Shown here: positions 25,298-33,934 of the stretch, piece by piece | Numbering within the stretch: the stretch's first letter is position 1 | Layout of the letters: every line of letters begins with the position of its first letter | Translations under genes and position numbers: made by a program | The notes under the pieces: model-generated | The model's database searches: none | Seen by the model: the letters and a program-made list of their open reading frames with translations, nothing else | What the model was told of the DNA's origin: nothing | NCBI GenBank assembly: GCA_007694915.1 | Contig: REEV01000071.1 | Coordinates: forward strand, 1-63,728 | Length of the DNA stretch: 63,728 bases | Source of the DNA: Cyanobium sp. PLM2.Bin73 | GTDB lineage: Bacteria > Cyanobacteriota > Cyanobacteriia > PCC-6307 > Cyanobiaceae | Direction of reading: 5' to 3'

Positions 25298-26583
25298 CGC
25301 TGAAGGGAGCTGAGCTCACGGACCCGGAACCTCCCCTGCTCAACGAGTCGCCCGGAGAGCCACTGTCCTGGCGTGACGCCCTACAACCTGAACAGGGGAT
25401 GCTGACCGCCCCTCGCCGCCGCCGGCTGCGCTCCCTGGAGCCCTGCCCCGCAGACGCCTGCATTCAGGCCTCAGAACTTGGCCCCAGTAGCTCCGCCTCC
25501 CCCCTCCTCGACCTCGCCAGCAACGACTACCTGGGTCTCAGCCGCCACCCCCAAGTCGTTGCCGCCGCCCAGGCGGCTGCCGCCAGCGATGGCGTTGGCG
25601 CCGGGGCCTCGCGCCTGGTCAGCGGCACCCGGCCGGTGCACATGGAGCTGGAGGCCGCCCTGGCCGCCTGGCTGGGGCGCGACCGGGCGCTGCTGTTTCC
25701 CAGCGGCTTCCAGGCCAACCTGGCGGCGGTGCTGGCCCTGGCCGATCGCCACAGCCTGGTGATCGCCGACCGGCTGATCCACCACTCCCTGCTCACCGGT
25801 GTGGCCGCCAGCGGCGCCCGCCTGCGGCGCTTCGCCCACAACGACCTGGCCCAGCTGGAGCGGCGGCTGAGCGAGGCCCGCCGCGATCGGCCCCAGCTGC
25901 GGCTGCTGGTGCTCAGCGAGAGCCTGTTCTCCATGGAGGGCACCAGCCCCGACGTGCCGGCGTTGGCCGCGCTCTGCGAGCGCTTCGGGGCGGCGCTGCT
26001 GCTGGATGAGGCCCACGCTCTGGGGGTGCTGGGTCCTGGCGGGCGGGGGCTGGGGCAGGGCATCGGCTCGATCGCCCTGATCAGCGGCACCTTCGGCAAG
26101 GCCTTCGGCAGTGGCGGCGCCTTCCTGGCCGGCGGCGAGCTGGTGATGGAGTGGCTGCTGCAGAGCAGCGGGCCCTTCCGCTACACCACCGCCCTGGCGC
26201 CCCCCCTGGCCGCCGGCACCCTGGCGGCCCTGCGCCTGATCCAGCGGCGGGACAGCGGCGCCGCCGCAGCCGGCAGCGCCGATAGCACCGACAGCCAACC
26301 GGCCCAGCCCGATCTGCTGGCGCGGGCCCGGCGCTGGCGCGATGGCCTCAAGGCCGCCGGCTGGCCCCGGCCCCCCGGCGAAGGGCTGATCCTGCCGCTG
26401 CTGGTGGGCAGTGACGCGCGGGCCCTGGAGCTGCAGGCGCAGCTGGAGGCTGACGGCCTGCTGGCGGTGGCGATCCGGCCGCCCACGGTGCCCGAGGGCA
26501 CCGCCCGGCTGCGGCTGGTGCTGCGGGCCGACCTGCCGGGCGGCACATTGGAGCGGCTCCTGCACGCCCTCGGCACCCCCTGA
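25294..26583 (+). CDS. bioF: 8-amino-7-oxononanoate synthase
   Basis: This PLP enzyme condenses pimeloyl-ACP (or -CoA) with alanine to form KAPA in biotin synthesis. NDYLGLSRHP near residue 80, GAGASRLVSGTRPVH near 107, the LLLDEAHALGVLG aspartate loop near 236, and SGTFGKAFGSGGAFL with the Schiff-base lysine at about residue 269 are all present. At 429 residues it is slightly long because of an N-terminal extension (about 1-40) and an Ala/Ser-rich insert near 325. The start codon overlaps the preceding RgpF-like gene by four bases. It is the first gene of a biotin operon. Confidence 0.92.
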   Translation: MTLKGAELTDPEPPLLNESPGEPLSWRDALQPEQGMLTAPRRRRLRSLEPCPADACIQASELGPSSSASPLLDLASNDYLGLSRHPQVVAAAQAAAASDGVGAGASRLVSGTRPVHMELEAALAAWLGRDRALLFPSGFQANLAAVLALADRHSLVIADRLIHHSLLTGVAASGARLRRFAHNDLAQLERRLSEARRDRPQLRLLVLSESLFSMEGTSPDVPALAALCERFGAALLLDEAHALGVLGPGGRGLGQGIGSIALISGTFGKAFGSGGAFLAGGELVMEWLLQSSGPFRYTTALAPPLAAGTLAALRLIQRRDSGAAAAGSADSTDSQPAQPDLLARARRWRDGLKAAGWPRPPGEGLILPLLVGSDARALELQAQLEADGLLAVAIRPPTVPEGTARLRLVLRADLPGGTLERLLHALGTP

Positions 26584-26614
26584 CCCTTCTGACGCCGCTG
26601 CCGCTGCCCCCTTC

Positions 26615-27301
26615 ATGACCACCCAGCTGATCGCCATGCACGGCTGGGCGGGCGACAGCCGCGGCTGGGAGCCCTTCGCCGCCGCCGCCGGGGGCCAGGG
26701 CTGGCCCTGGCAGACGCCCGACCGGGGCTATGGCCCCTGCCCAGTGCAGCTGCCCCAGTGGCAGCCTGGGGCCGGCCGGAGGTTGCTGATCGCCCATTCC
26801 CTCGGCCCCCAGCTGCTGCCCTCTGCGGTGCTGGCCCAGGCCGAGGCGCTGGTGCTGCTGGCCAGCTTCGGGCGCTTCGTGCCGCCGGGCCGCGCCGGGC
26901 GCCGCCTGGGCACGGCCCTGGCGGGCATGGCCCAGGCCCTGCGCGGCCCCGCACCGGAAGCCATGCTGCGGCAGTTCCTGAGCGAGGCCGCCGCCCCCCA
27001 GCCCCTCAGCCAGCTGCCGGCCACGATCGTCGACCAGCCCCTCACGGACGCCGCCCGCGGCCAGCTGCTGGCCGATCTGGAGCTGCTGGGGAGCACCACG
27101 GCCCTGCCGGCGGCCCTGCCCGCCGCCATCCCCTGCCTGATCGTGGAGGCCGGCGCCGACCACATCGTGGTGCCCGAGGCCCGCGTCCTGCTGCGCCAGG
27201 AGCGTCCGCACGCCGAACTGATCCTCTACCCCGAGGCGGGCCACTGCCTGCTGGGAACCCCGGTGGTGCGGGAGGTGATGGGGTGGATCGCCGGCCTGTG
27301 A
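26615..27301 (+). CDS. pimeloyl-ACP methyl ester esterase (BioH/BioK type)
   Basis: This 228-residue alpha/beta hydrolase lies between bioF and bioC. It has the early MHGWAGDSRGWEPF oxyanion segment, a nucleophile elbow AHSLG near residue 62, an acid-bearing strand VEAGADHIVVPE near 178 and the catalytic histidine in EAGHCLLG near 207. Its position and fold indicate cleavage of the pimeloyl-ACP methyl ester made by BioC. Marine picocyanobacteria are known to use a BioH analogue called BioK in this position; which of the two this is cannot be settled by eye. It overlaps bioC through GTGA. Confidence 0.8.
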   Translation: MTTQLIAMHGWAGDSRGWEPFAAAAGGQGWPWQTPDRGYGPCPVQLPQWQPGAGRRLLIAHSLGPQLLPSAVLAQAEALVLLASFGRFVPPGRAGRRLGTALAGMAQALRGPAPEAMLRQFLSEAAAPQPLSQLPATIVDQPLTDAARGQLLADLELLGSTTALPAALPAAIPCLIVEAGADHIVVPEARVLLRQERPHAELILYPEAGHCLLGTPVVREVMGWIAGL

Positions 27302-28113
27302 CCTCGCCGCCCGCCTTCAGCGCCCGAGTGCGGGCGGGGTTCGCGGCCGGGGCGGCGGCCTACGACCACCAGGCCGCCCTGCAGCGGGCCATCGCCTGGC
27401 GGATGGCCCGCCATTGCCGCGATCTGCCCCTGCCCCCCGGCCCCACGGCCGACCTGGGGGCCGGCACCGGCCTGCTGGGTCGGGCCCTGAGTCTTCAACG
27501 GCCTGCAGGCTGGAGAGCAGCACTCGAGGGTCCGATCCCAGATCAGATACCAGAAGGGAGAGCACCTGAGCTGCTCCAGCTCGACCTCTGCCCCGAGCTG
27601 CTGGCTCGCAACCCCCTCGCCACCGCCACCGCCGCCCGGGTGTGGGATCTGGAGCAGGGCCTGCCGGCCGAGCTCAGCGGCGCCGCCTTTCTCGGCTCGA
27701 GCTTCGCGCTGCAGTGGCTGAGCCGGCCGGCGGTCCAATTGGAGCACTGGTGCGTCCAGCTGGGCCCAGGCGGCTGGCTGGCCCTGGCGGTGCCCGCCGC
27801 CGCCAGCTTCCCCCAGTGGCACCAGGCCGCCAAGCTATCCGGGGTGCCGTTCACGGGCCTGGCGCTGCCCGAGGCGGCAGCTCTGGAGGCGGTGGCCCGC
27901 CGTCAGCTGTTGGTGCGGCAGCTTCAGCGGCTGCGCTTCAGCCGCCGGGGCGATGGCCACACCGTGCTGCACCAGCTGCGCGCCATCGGTGCCGGCACCT
28001 CCCCACACCCGCCCTTGAGCACCCCACAGCTGCGCCGGCTGCTGCAGCATTGGCCCCGAGGCGAGCGGATCACATGGGACGTGCTGCTGTTGATCGGCCA
28101 GAAACCCACGTGA
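27298..28113 (+). CDS. bioC: malonyl-ACP O-methyltransferase
   Basis: BioC methylates malonyl-ACP so that fatty-acid synthase can elongate it to pimeloyl-ACP. AFSARVRAGFAAGAAAYDHQ at the N-terminus, ADLGAGTGLLGRAL near residue 50 (SAM motif I), LQLDLCPELLARNP near 92, and FLGSSFALQWLSRP near 131 fit the family. The GTG start overlaps the upstream stop (GTGA) and the stop overlaps bioD (GTGA). The segment between motif I and the LDL motif is longer than usual by roughly a dozen residues. Length is 271 residues. Confidence 0.85.
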   Translation: MTSPPAFSARVRAGFAAGAAAYDHQAALQRAIAWRMARHCRDLPLPPGPTADLGAGTGLLGRALSLQRPAGWRAALEGPIPDQIPEGRAPELLQLDLCPELLARNPLATATAARVWDLEQGLPAELSGAAFLGSSFALQWLSRPAVQLEHWCVQLGPGGWLALAVPAAASFPQWHQAAKLSGVPFTGLALPEAAALEAVARRQLLVRQLQRLRFSRRGDGHTVLHQLRAIGAGTSPHPPLSTPQLRRLLQHWPRGERITWDVLLLIGQKPT

Positions 28114-28817
28114 ACGGCGGCCAAGGCCCCACGGGCCTGCCGCGGCGGCTGGTGGTGTGCGGCACCGACACCGACGTGGGCAAGACCCTGGTGAGCGCCT
28201 GGCTGGTGCAGGGCCTCGGCGCCCGCTACTGGAAGCCGGTGCAGAGCGGTCTGGAGGACGGCGGCGACAGCGCCACGGTGCAGCGCCTGCTGGGGCTGCC
28301 GGCCGAGCGCTTGATGCCGGAGGCCTACCGGCTGCAGACGCCCGTGTCGCCCCACTGGGCCGCCGAGATCGATGGGGTGACGATCGAAGCCCAGCGGCTG
28401 GCGCCGCCCGCAGGCGACGGCCCGCTGGTGGTGGAGACCGCCGGCGGCCTGCTGGTGCCCCTCAGCCGCCAGTGGCTGCAGATCGAGCAGCTGCAGCGCT
28501 GGGGTCTGCCGGTGGTGCTGGTGGCCCGCAGCGGCCTGGGCACCCTTAACCACACGTTGCTGTCGCTGGAAGCCCTGCGCGTCCGCGCCATCACCGTGCT
28601 GGGGCTGGTGCTCAACGGTCCCTCTCACCCAGACAATCCCCGCACCCTCGAGCAGTTGGGGCGTGTGCCGGTACTGGCCCAGTTCCCCCCCCTGGCCGCC
28701 CCCAGCGCCGCGCTGCTGGCGGAGCAGTGGCGGCGGCTGGGGATGGCGCGCCACTGGCCGGCGGCGGCGCCACCGGCTTCAGTGGAACCCCAGGCCACTC
28801 CGGAGCTCACGCCATGA
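28110..28817 (+). CDS. bioD: dethiobiotin synthetase
   Basis: This ATP-dependent enzyme closes the ureido ring of dethiobiotin from DAPA and CO2. The P-loop GTDTDVGKT is at residues 18-26, YWKPVQSGLEDGGDS follows near 42, and the VVETAGGLLVPL loop lies near 107, all typical of BioD. Length is 235 residues. Start and stop are both coupled to neighbours by four-base overlaps. No bioA (DAPA synthase) or bioB follows here, so the pathway must be completed from elsewhere in the genome. Confidence 0.9.
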   Translation: MNGGQGPTGLPRRLVVCGTDTDVGKTLVSAWLVQGLGARYWKPVQSGLEDGGDSATVQRLLGLPAERLMPEAYRLQTPVSPHWAAEIDGVTIEAQRLAPPAGDGPLVVETAGGLLVPLSRQWLQIEQLQRWGLPVVLVARSGLGTLNHTLLSLEALRVRAITVLGLVLNGPSHPDNPRTLEQLGRVPVLAQFPPLAAPSAALLAEQWRRLGMARHWPAAAPPASVEPQATPELTP

Positions 28818-28969
28818 CCCGCCGCGACAGCCTGGTGACCGGCGCCGTGCTGCTGATCTGCGCGGGCATCCTGGTGCTGTTCACCGACGTGGACGGCAAA
28901 GCGGTGCGCTGGCTCACCTGCGGTCCGCTGGCCCGCCAGGTGGAACGCGACAGCGAGCTCTGCCGCTGA
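28814..28969 (+). CDS. small single-pass membrane protein
   Basis: This 51-residue protein begins MTRRDSLVTGAVLLICAGIL, with one hydrophobic segment at about residues 8-24 and a short charged tail containing two cysteines. Its ATG overlaps the bioD stop (ATGA), so it is translated with the biotin operon. I do not recognise a named family. Coupling suggests real translation, but the role is unknown. Confidence 0.6.
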   Translation: MTRRDSLVTGAVLLICAGILVLFTDVDGKAVRWLTCGPLARQVERDSELCR

Positions 28970-29001
28970 GCCGAGACCTCGATCGCCGAGCCAGCGGCCC
29001 C

Positions 29002-29268
29002 TCAGGGCCCGGCCAGGATCGCCGCCTCGGTGTCGGCCCGGGAGAGGCCATAGGGAAAGTGGCGCTCGCAGTGGCGGCCGTCGGCGTGCCAGCTCACCTT
29101 CAGCTCCTCCACCTCCAGCTCGATGCGGGCGCTCCACTCCGGCCGGTGCAGGTCCCAGAGGCAGGGATCGCTGCGCTCCTGCACCGCCCCCAGCTGGCGC
29201 AGCCAACTCTCCAGGGCCGGCAGGGGGTGGTGGTACAGGGGGGTGTCGGGGCTGGGCATGGAGCTCAT
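29002..29268 (-). CDS. DUF3143 family protein
   Basis: This 88-residue cyanobacterial protein of unknown function has SPDTPLYHHPLPALESWLRQ near the N-terminus, LGAVQERSDPCLWDL near 26, and a C-terminal YGLSRADTEAAILAGP. These match the DUF3143 family pattern. It precedes the J-domain gene's orthodox neighbour position only loosely; 27 bases separate it from that gene's stop. Soluble, no membrane segment. Confidence 0.8.
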   Translation of the reverse strand: MSSMPSPDTPLYHHPLPALESWLRQLGAVQERSDPCLWDLHRPEWSARIELEVEELKVSWHADGRHCERHFPYGLSRADTEAAILAGP

Positions 29269-29295
29269 GGGCTTCAGGGTCTCACGCAGGGCTGC

Positions 29296-29751
29296 TCACG
29301 CAGGGGGCCACCAGCTGGGCCACGGGCTGAGGGCCGCACCCCGCGCCCAGGCCAGGCCCACGCCGAGCACCAGGCTGAACAGCAGCGCCAGCCCCAGCAG
29401 CAGCAGCGCCAGCCATTCGCCCCCGGAGAGGGCCCGGCGCACCGAATCCGGGGCCACGGCCGCTGGCGGGGCCGGCGGCCGGCTGCTGGCGGCGGCGCGG
29501 CTGCTGGCGGCGGCGGCCAGGGCCGCCAGGCGCAGCTGGGCGTCGTAGCGGCGGCGGGCCTCGGGATCACTGAGCACCGCGTAGGCCTGCTGCAGGCGCT
29601 GGAAGGCCTGCTCCGCCTCCGCCGGCGGCAGGCTGGTGGTGTCGGGGTGGTACTGCTTGCTGAGGCTGCGGAAGGCCCGGCGCAGCTCCTGCTCCGAGGC
29701 GCCCATCGGCAGCTGCAGCAGCTGGTAGTGGCTGGCGCCGGAGGGGGGCAT
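29296..29751 (-). CDS. J-domain protein with C-terminal membrane anchor
   Basis: This 151-residue DnaJ-type co-chaperone starts with a J domain (about 8-70): [20 protein letters not shown], the HPD tripeptide at residues 35-37, and [14 protein letters not shown] near 56. An Ala/Pro-rich linker and one hydrophobic helix (about 112-135) follow, so it is probably anchored in a membrane and recruits DnaK there. It lacks the Gly/Phe and zinc-finger regions of DnaJ itself. Confidence 0.85.
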   Translation of the reverse strand: MPPSGASHYQLLQLPMGASEQELRRAFRSLSKQYHPDTTSLPPAEAEQAFQRLQQAYAVLSDPEARRRYDAQLRLAALAAAASSRAAASSRPPAPPAAVAPDSVRRALSGGEWLALLLLGLALLFSLVLGVGLAWARGAALSPWPSWWPPA

Positions 29752-29843
29752 GCTGCCGGAAGGAGCAAGGCTTGGAGGGCCGGGACGCAGCCCGTGCTGG
29801 GATCCTAGGGAGCCTCACCCGCCCGCCAGCCCGCACCGATCCC

Positions 29844-30674
29844 ATGGCCCCGTCCCCTGCCAGCTCTCCGGCCCCGCAGGGCCGACAGCAGCTCTGGCAG
29901 CAGCTGGGCTGGCAACCCAGCGCCGAGCAGGAGGCCCTGCTGGAGGCCCTGCAGGGGGAGCTGCGCAGCTCGAACAGCCGCCTCAACCTCACCCGCCTGG
30001 TGGAGGGCGACGACTACTGGATCGCCCAGGTGTTCGACAGCCTCTGGCCCCTGGTGCCCCTGCTCCAGGCCCCGGCGCCAGACGGCGCCCCCCTGCAGCT
30101 GATCGACGTCGGCACCGGCGGCGGCTTCCCCGGCCTGGCGGTGGCGATCGCCCTGCCCACGGCCCGGCTCACCCTGGTGGACTCGGTGGGCCGCAAGCTG
30201 GAGGCGGTGCGGTCCATGGCCGCCGCCCTGGGGCTGGAGCAGCGCCTGAGCCTGCGCTGTGAGCGCATCGAACGCACCGGCCATCACCCCGAGTGCCGCG
30301 GCCGCTTCCACTGGGCCCTGGCCCGGGCCGTGGCCAGCGCGCCGGTGGTGGCGGAATACCTGGTGCCCCTGCTGGCCCCCCAGGGCCGCGCCCTGCTCTA
30401 CCGCGGCCAGTGGAGCGCCGCCGACCAGACGGCCCTGGAGGCGGCGCTGTCACCGCTGCGGGCGGAGCTGGAGAGCTGCCGCAGCCGCGAGCTGCCAGGA
30501 GGCCGCGGCCTCCGCCATGCCCTGGTGCTGCGACCGGACGGCCCCTGCCCCCGGGCCTACCCGCGGGCGGTGGGCCTGCCCGCCAAGCAGCCCCTGGGCA
30601 GCACCCCGGCGACCAGCACCGCCCCTACTCCGCCATCAGGCGCCGCACGGCCTGGCCGCCGAGGCGCTCCCTGA
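29844..30674 (+). CDS. rsmG: 16S rRNA (guanine527-N7)-methyltransferase
   Basis: RsmG (GidB) methylates G527 of 16S rRNA using [12 protein letters not shown] near residue 48, [20 protein letters not shown] near 86 (motif I), [20 protein letters not shown] near 110, and the ALARAVAS segment near 157 are diagnostic. The ATG at 29844 is used, although the frame is open 24 codons earlier. The last 25 residues are low-complexity and overlap the convergent aldo/keto reductase gene by 50 bases. Confidence 0.9.
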   Translation: MAPSPASSPAPQGRQQLWQQLGWQPSAEQEALLEALQGELRSSNSRLNLTRLVEGDDYWIAQVFDSLWPLVPLLQAPAPDGAPLQLIDVGTGGGFPGLAVAIALPTARLTLVDSVGRKLEAVRSMAAALGLEQRLSLRCERIERTGHHPECRGRFHWALARAVASAPVVAEYLVPLLAPQGRALLYRGQWSAADQTALEAALSPLRAELESCRSRELPGGRGLRHALVLRPDGPCPRAYPRAVGLPAKQPLGSTPATSTAPTPPSGAARPGRRGAP

Positions 30675-31845
30675 GCTGGCGCAGGATCGCCGGGATGCGC
30701 TCGGCCCAGGGGCTGGCCGCCAGCACCCCCCGCAGCTCCGCCTCGCTCACCGCTCCGTCGAGGGCATCGGCGTTGGCGCCCGGAAACCAGTGGCCGCCGT
30801 TGCCCAGCAGGCCGTAGCGGGCGCGGGCGTAGCTCTCCAGGTCCCAGGCCTCCAGCAGGCTGTGCAGCCACAGCAGCACCGGCAGGTTGATCTGGCCCGG
30901 GGTATCGGCCCAGGCCGGCAGACCCCGCTCCCAGCTGGCCAGCCAGGCATCGCCGAGAGCCTGGCGGCGGGCCGCCTCCAGCCGCTCCAGCAGCAGCGGC
31001 AGCAGGGCCCGGGCCTGGTCCAGCAGCGCCACTGCCTCCAGATGGCGGTCGAGATCCTCGGGCCGGGCGGCACCCACGCTGATCGTGTGGATCCCCGGGG
31101 CGCTGAGGCAGAAGAGATCGTTGAACACGATCGGATGCAGGGGCTCGCACAGCGCGCTGATCCGCTGCGAGGGGCTGTGCAGGTGGCCGCCCTTGTCGGT
31201 GGGGCTGATCACGAACACGCCCATGTCGTGGGCAGTGGCCAGATCAATGGCGGGGCGGTTGGCCTGGCGGATGAAATACCAGTGCAGGTTCACGTAGTCG
31301 AAGGCGTCGCTGGCGATCGCCTCGCCGATCAGCTCCAGCGGCGCGTGGGTGGAGAAGCCGATCGAGCCCACCCGGCCCTCGGCCTGCCAGCGCCGCGCCA
31401 CCGCCAGGCAGCCGCCCGGGCGCAGGGTGTGCTCCAGGTGCTCGGGAAGGTTGATGCCGTGGATGGCCAGCAGGTCGACCCGCGCCACCCCCAGGCGCTC
31501 GAAGCTGGTGGCCAGATCGGCCTCGAACGCCGCCGGATCGCTCTGGGGCGGCACCTTGGTCTGCAGGATGCGCCCGGGGTCGCCCACCTGATTCAGCAGC
31601 CAGCCCAGCTGGCGCTCGCTGGTGCCGTAGTGGCGAGCCGTTTCGATGTGGTGCAGGCCGTGACGCCGGGCCTTCTCGAGCACCGCCCTCAGGTTGTCCT
31701 GGCTGGCGGCCGTGATCTGGTCGGGCGGCAGATCGCTCCAGCTCTGCTGGAAGCGCATCCCCCCCAGGGACAGCACCGGCATCGCCAGCTCCGTGCGTCC
31801 GAAGCGCCGGGTGGGGATCGGCACGGGCAGCGGCGCTGCAGCCAT
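30625..31845 (-). CDS. aldo/keto reductase
   Basis: This 406-residue NADPH-dependent oxidoreductase has a TIM-barrel fold. [20 protein letters not shown] at the N-terminus, [19 protein letters not shown] with the catalytic-tyrosine region near 60, [11 protein letters not shown] near 117, and [16 protein letters not shown] near 156 are typical. It belongs to the long cyanobacterial subgroup that has a C-terminal helical extension but here no [4Fe-4S] CxxC cluster. It lies five bases after a ferredoxin gene, in the same direction, so a ferredoxin-linked redox role is possible. Start chosen at [16 protein letters not shown]. Confidence 0.85.
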   Translation of the reverse strand: MAAAPLPVPIPTRRFGRTELAMPVLSLGGMRFQQSWSDLPPDQITAASQDNLRAVLEKARRHGLHHIETARHYGTSERQLGWLLNQVGDPGRILQTKVPPQSDPAAFEADLATSFERLGVARVDLLAIHGINLPEHLEHTLRPGGCLAVARRWQAEGRVGSIGFSTHAPLELIGEAIASDAFDYVNLHWYFIRQANRPAIDLATAHDMGVFVISPTDKGGHLHSPSQRISALCEPLHPIVFNDLFCLSAPGIHTISVGAARPEDLDRHLEAVALLDQARALLPLLLERLEAARRQALGDAWLASWERGLPAWADTPGQINLPVLLWLHSLLEAWDLESYARARYGLLGNGGHWFPGANADALDGAVSEAELRGVLAASPWAERIPAILRQLRERLGGQAVRRLMAE

Positions 31846-31850
31846 CGCCG

Positions 31851-32246
31851 TCAGCCGGCCTGGCGGCGGGGCAGGGTGCGCTTCAGCCGGGCGGGAGTGG
31901 GCAGGCCCAGGGGCTGGATGTCCTGCTGGCTGAGCTGCTCGGCCAGGCTGTTGAGGTCTTCGTAGGGCACCCAGTGGATGCAGTCCACCGGGCAGGTGTC
32001 GATCGCCTCCTGGATGCGCTCGGTGCTGTCGCCGTCCTGGCGGATGGCGCGGGAGCGGCCCCAGTCGGCCTCCACCACGAAGGTGTTGGCGGCCACATGG
32101 GCGCAGTAGCGGCAGCCGATGCACACCGCCTCATCCACCCACACGGCCTGCTGGCGCAGCTGGCCCCCCAGCAGGGGTTCACCCCCGCTGGGACCGGATT
32201 CGGCGTCGGCCGGCTGGGCCGCGAAGGCCAGGGAGGGGTCGCTCAC
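31851..32246 (-). CDS. [4Fe-4S] ferredoxin-like protein
   Basis: This 131-residue electron carrier ligates one cluster with Cys42, Cys45, Cys48 and Cys85 (AVCIGCRYCAHVAANTF, then DTCPVDCIHW). Intervening SRAIRQDGDSTERIQEAI is typical of the cyanobacterial/plastid Fer4_13 type, which is also found fused to J domains in plants. The N-terminal 35 residues are flexible. The GTG start at 32246 lies five bases from the ycf35 stop. The partner enzyme is unknown; the adjacent aldo/keto reductase is a candidate. Confidence 0.85.
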   Translation of the reverse strand: MSDPSLAFAAQPADAESGPSGGEPLLGGQLRQQAVWVDEAVCIGCRYCAHVAANTFVVEADWGRSRAIRQDGDSTERIQEAIDTCPVDCIHWVPYEDLNSLAEQLSQQDIQPLGLPTPARLKRTLPRRQAG

Positions 32247-32251
32247 GGCGC

Positions 32252-32641
32252 TCAGGCCCAGCGGGTCACCACCAGCTCGATGCTGCCGTCGGCGCTGTTG
32301 GTCTGCTCGCTCACTTGGAAGCCCTCCTCGGCGGTGGCAGCCAGGATGCTGCGCAGGGCATAGCGTTGGTTGAGCTGGGCGAGGAAGCGCTCCACCGGCA
32401 CCGGCTGCTTCCACAGCTGCAGGTCGGCCACCAGCTCGTAGCAGCCGGTGTCGGGATTGAGGCGGAAGCCGATGTCGGTGCCGTTGGGCTGGGCGATCGC
32501 CAGCTCGGCGGTTTCGCACTGGCCGCGGTAGCCGCGCACGCTCTGGCCACCCTGTCGCGGCTCATGGCCCATGTCCTCCAGGGCCGCGCGCAGGGCGTCC
32601 AGGTCGCGCAGCTCGGTCTTCACGGTGCTGAAGTGGGACAT
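32252..32641 (-). CDS. ycf35: Ycf35 (DUF1257) family protein
   Basis: This 129-residue protein is conserved in cyanobacteria and algal plastids. MSHFSTVKTELRDLDALRAA and LEDMGHEP at the start, GYRGQCETAELAI near 37, and NQRYALRSILAATAEEGFQV near 91 are the family hallmarks. Function is unknown. It sits in a tight minus-strand group with a DUF2997 protein upstream and a ferredoxin downstream. Confidence 0.9.
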   Translation of the reverse strand: MSHFSTVKTELRDLDALRAALEDMGHEPRQGGQSVRGYRGQCETAELAIAQPNGTDIGFRLNPDTGCYELVADLQLWKQPVPVERFLAQLNQRYALRSILAATAEEGFQVSEQTNSADGSIELVVTRWA

Positions 32642-32652
32642 GGCCGGAGAAA

Positions 32653-32874
32653 TCAGGAAAGCGGAGTGGTGGACTGGACTGCCGGTTGCACCTGCTGCTC
32701 AACGGTGGCCTGGGCCTGGAAGGCCTCGGCGGTGGGCCGGCGCTGCTGCACAGCGCCAAGCCGGGCTTCGAGCCGTTCGGTGAGCTGCTCGCAGGCCGCT
32801 CCGGCCACACCTTCCACCTGCTCCTCGACGCGGCCGTCGGGGCGGATGCGGAAGCGGATGGTTTGCTGGGCCAT
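32653..32874 (-). CDS. DUF2997 family protein
   Basis: This 73-residue protein begins MAQQTIRFRIRPDGRVEEQV and continues GVAGAACEQLTERLEARLG, the DUF2997 pattern. In cyanobacteria and plastid-bearing relatives it regularly accompanies ycf35, here 11 bases away. The conserved single cysteine is at about residue 28. Function unknown. Confidence 0.85.
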   Translation of the reverse strand: MAQQTIRFRIRPDGRVEEQVEGVAGAACEQLTERLEARLGAVQQRRPTAEAFQAQATVEQQVQPAVQSTTPLS

Positions 32875-32936
32875 CCCGTAGACCGGAAGAGTGAGCTGAT
32901 GCTAACCGCGTTGGCCTGGAGCTGTGCTGGCAGCCC

Positions 32937-33761
32937 TCAGGCCAGCAGGCCCTCGTCCACCAGGGTCTGCAGGCGCTCGAGCACCTCCGGCCGCTCCAGC
33001 TGCTCCAGGGCCAGGCGGGCCTCATCGCGCACCCCCGATTCGCCGTCGTGGAGCATGGTGTGCAGCAGGGCCTCCACCACGTCCTGCTGGCGCGGTTCCA
33101 CCAGATCGGGATAGAGCCGCCCCAGCCCCCAGGCGCTGTTGCTGCGCACCGCCGGCTCGCTGTCGATGCGCAGGCTGAGCAGCAGCTGGGCGGCGGCGGG
33201 ATCGGCCTTGGCCGCGCCGGTGCCGCCGGCGTCGGCCAGGGAGCTGGCGGCCCACAGGCGCACGGCGGCGATGTCGCTCTGCAGGGCGCGGATCAGGGGG
33301 TTGAGCACCGGCGCGTCGGGATAGTTGCCCAGGCTCCAGGCCACCGCCTTGCGCACGTAGCCGTTGTCGTCGCCGGCCAGCAGCGCCAGCAGGGGCTCCA
33401 CCGCCAGGGGACTGGGGTTGCGGCCGAGGGCATAGACGGCACTCATGCGCAGGATCGGGCAGCTGGCGGCCAGCAGGGGCAGCAGCAGGGGCACGGCCCG
33501 CGGGTCGCGGTGCTCGCAGAACACGCGCAGCCCCTGCATCAGGGCCTCATGGCCGGCGCTGGGGTCGCCGGCGCGAAGCAGCTCCAGGCCCCGGTCGCAC
33601 TCGGCCGCCACCACCGCCGGGGCCGGCTCGCTGCTCTCCAGTTCGTCGAGTGGGTCGCCGAGCAGCTCCTGGGCCAGCTCCTGGGCCAGCACCTCGGGGT
33701 CGAGGTAGAGCTCCTGGGGGCTCTGCTCGGGGTAGGGACCGCTGGTCACGGCGCCGCTCAA
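32937..33761 (-). CDS. HEAT-repeat protein
   Basis: This 274-residue protein is built largely of HEAT/PBS-lyase-type repeats. Successive copies include RAVPLLLPLLAASCPILRMS near 89, AVEPLLALLAGDDNGYVRKA near 119, PVLNPLIRALQSDIAAVRLW near 150 and AAAQLLLSLRIDSEPAVRSN near 184. Such repeats are protein-binding scaffolds, and in cyanobacteria some serve as phycobilin lyases or chaperones; nothing here shows lyase activity. Its ATG overlaps the stop of the small membrane protein gene upstream. Confidence 0.8.
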   Translation of the reverse strand: MSGAVTSGPYPEQSPQELYLDPEVLAQELAQELLGDPLDELESSEPAPAVVAAECDRGLELLRAGDPSAGHEALMQGLRVFCEHRDPRAVPLLLPLLAASCPILRMSAVYALGRNPSPLAVEPLLALLAGDDNGYVRKAVAWSLGNYPDAPVLNPLIRALQSDIAAVRLWAASSLADAGGTGAAKADPAAAQLLLSLRIDSEPAVRSNSAWGLGRLYPDLVEPRQQDVVEALLHTMLHDGESGVRDEARLALEQLERPEVLERLQTLVDEGLLA

Positions 33762-33934
33762 GCCAACGGAGCCGGGGCGGCCATGTCACCGGGCAGCCAG
33801 ATGCGGGCGCTCACGGCCACCAGGGCAAGGGCGAAGAGCAGCACGATCGCCGCCGGCAGCAGGGTGGAGCGAAGGAATTGCACAGGGGAATTGAACAGGC
33901 AGTACCCGGCAGAAGCGGTGCCGGCCCCCATCAT
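33758..33934 (-). CDS. small single-pass membrane protein
   Basis: This 58-residue protein starts MMGAGTASAGYCLFNSPVQF and has one membrane helix (about 25-45, LLPAAIVLLFALALVAVS). The start overlaps the symporter stop (TGATG) and the stop overlaps the HEAT gene start (ATGA). That double coupling supports it as a real gene. It could be a small partner of the symporter, which is inference. Confidence 0.6.
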   Translation of the reverse strand: MMGAGTASAGYCLFNSPVQFLRSTLLPAAIVLLFALALVAVSARIWLPGDMAAPAPLA

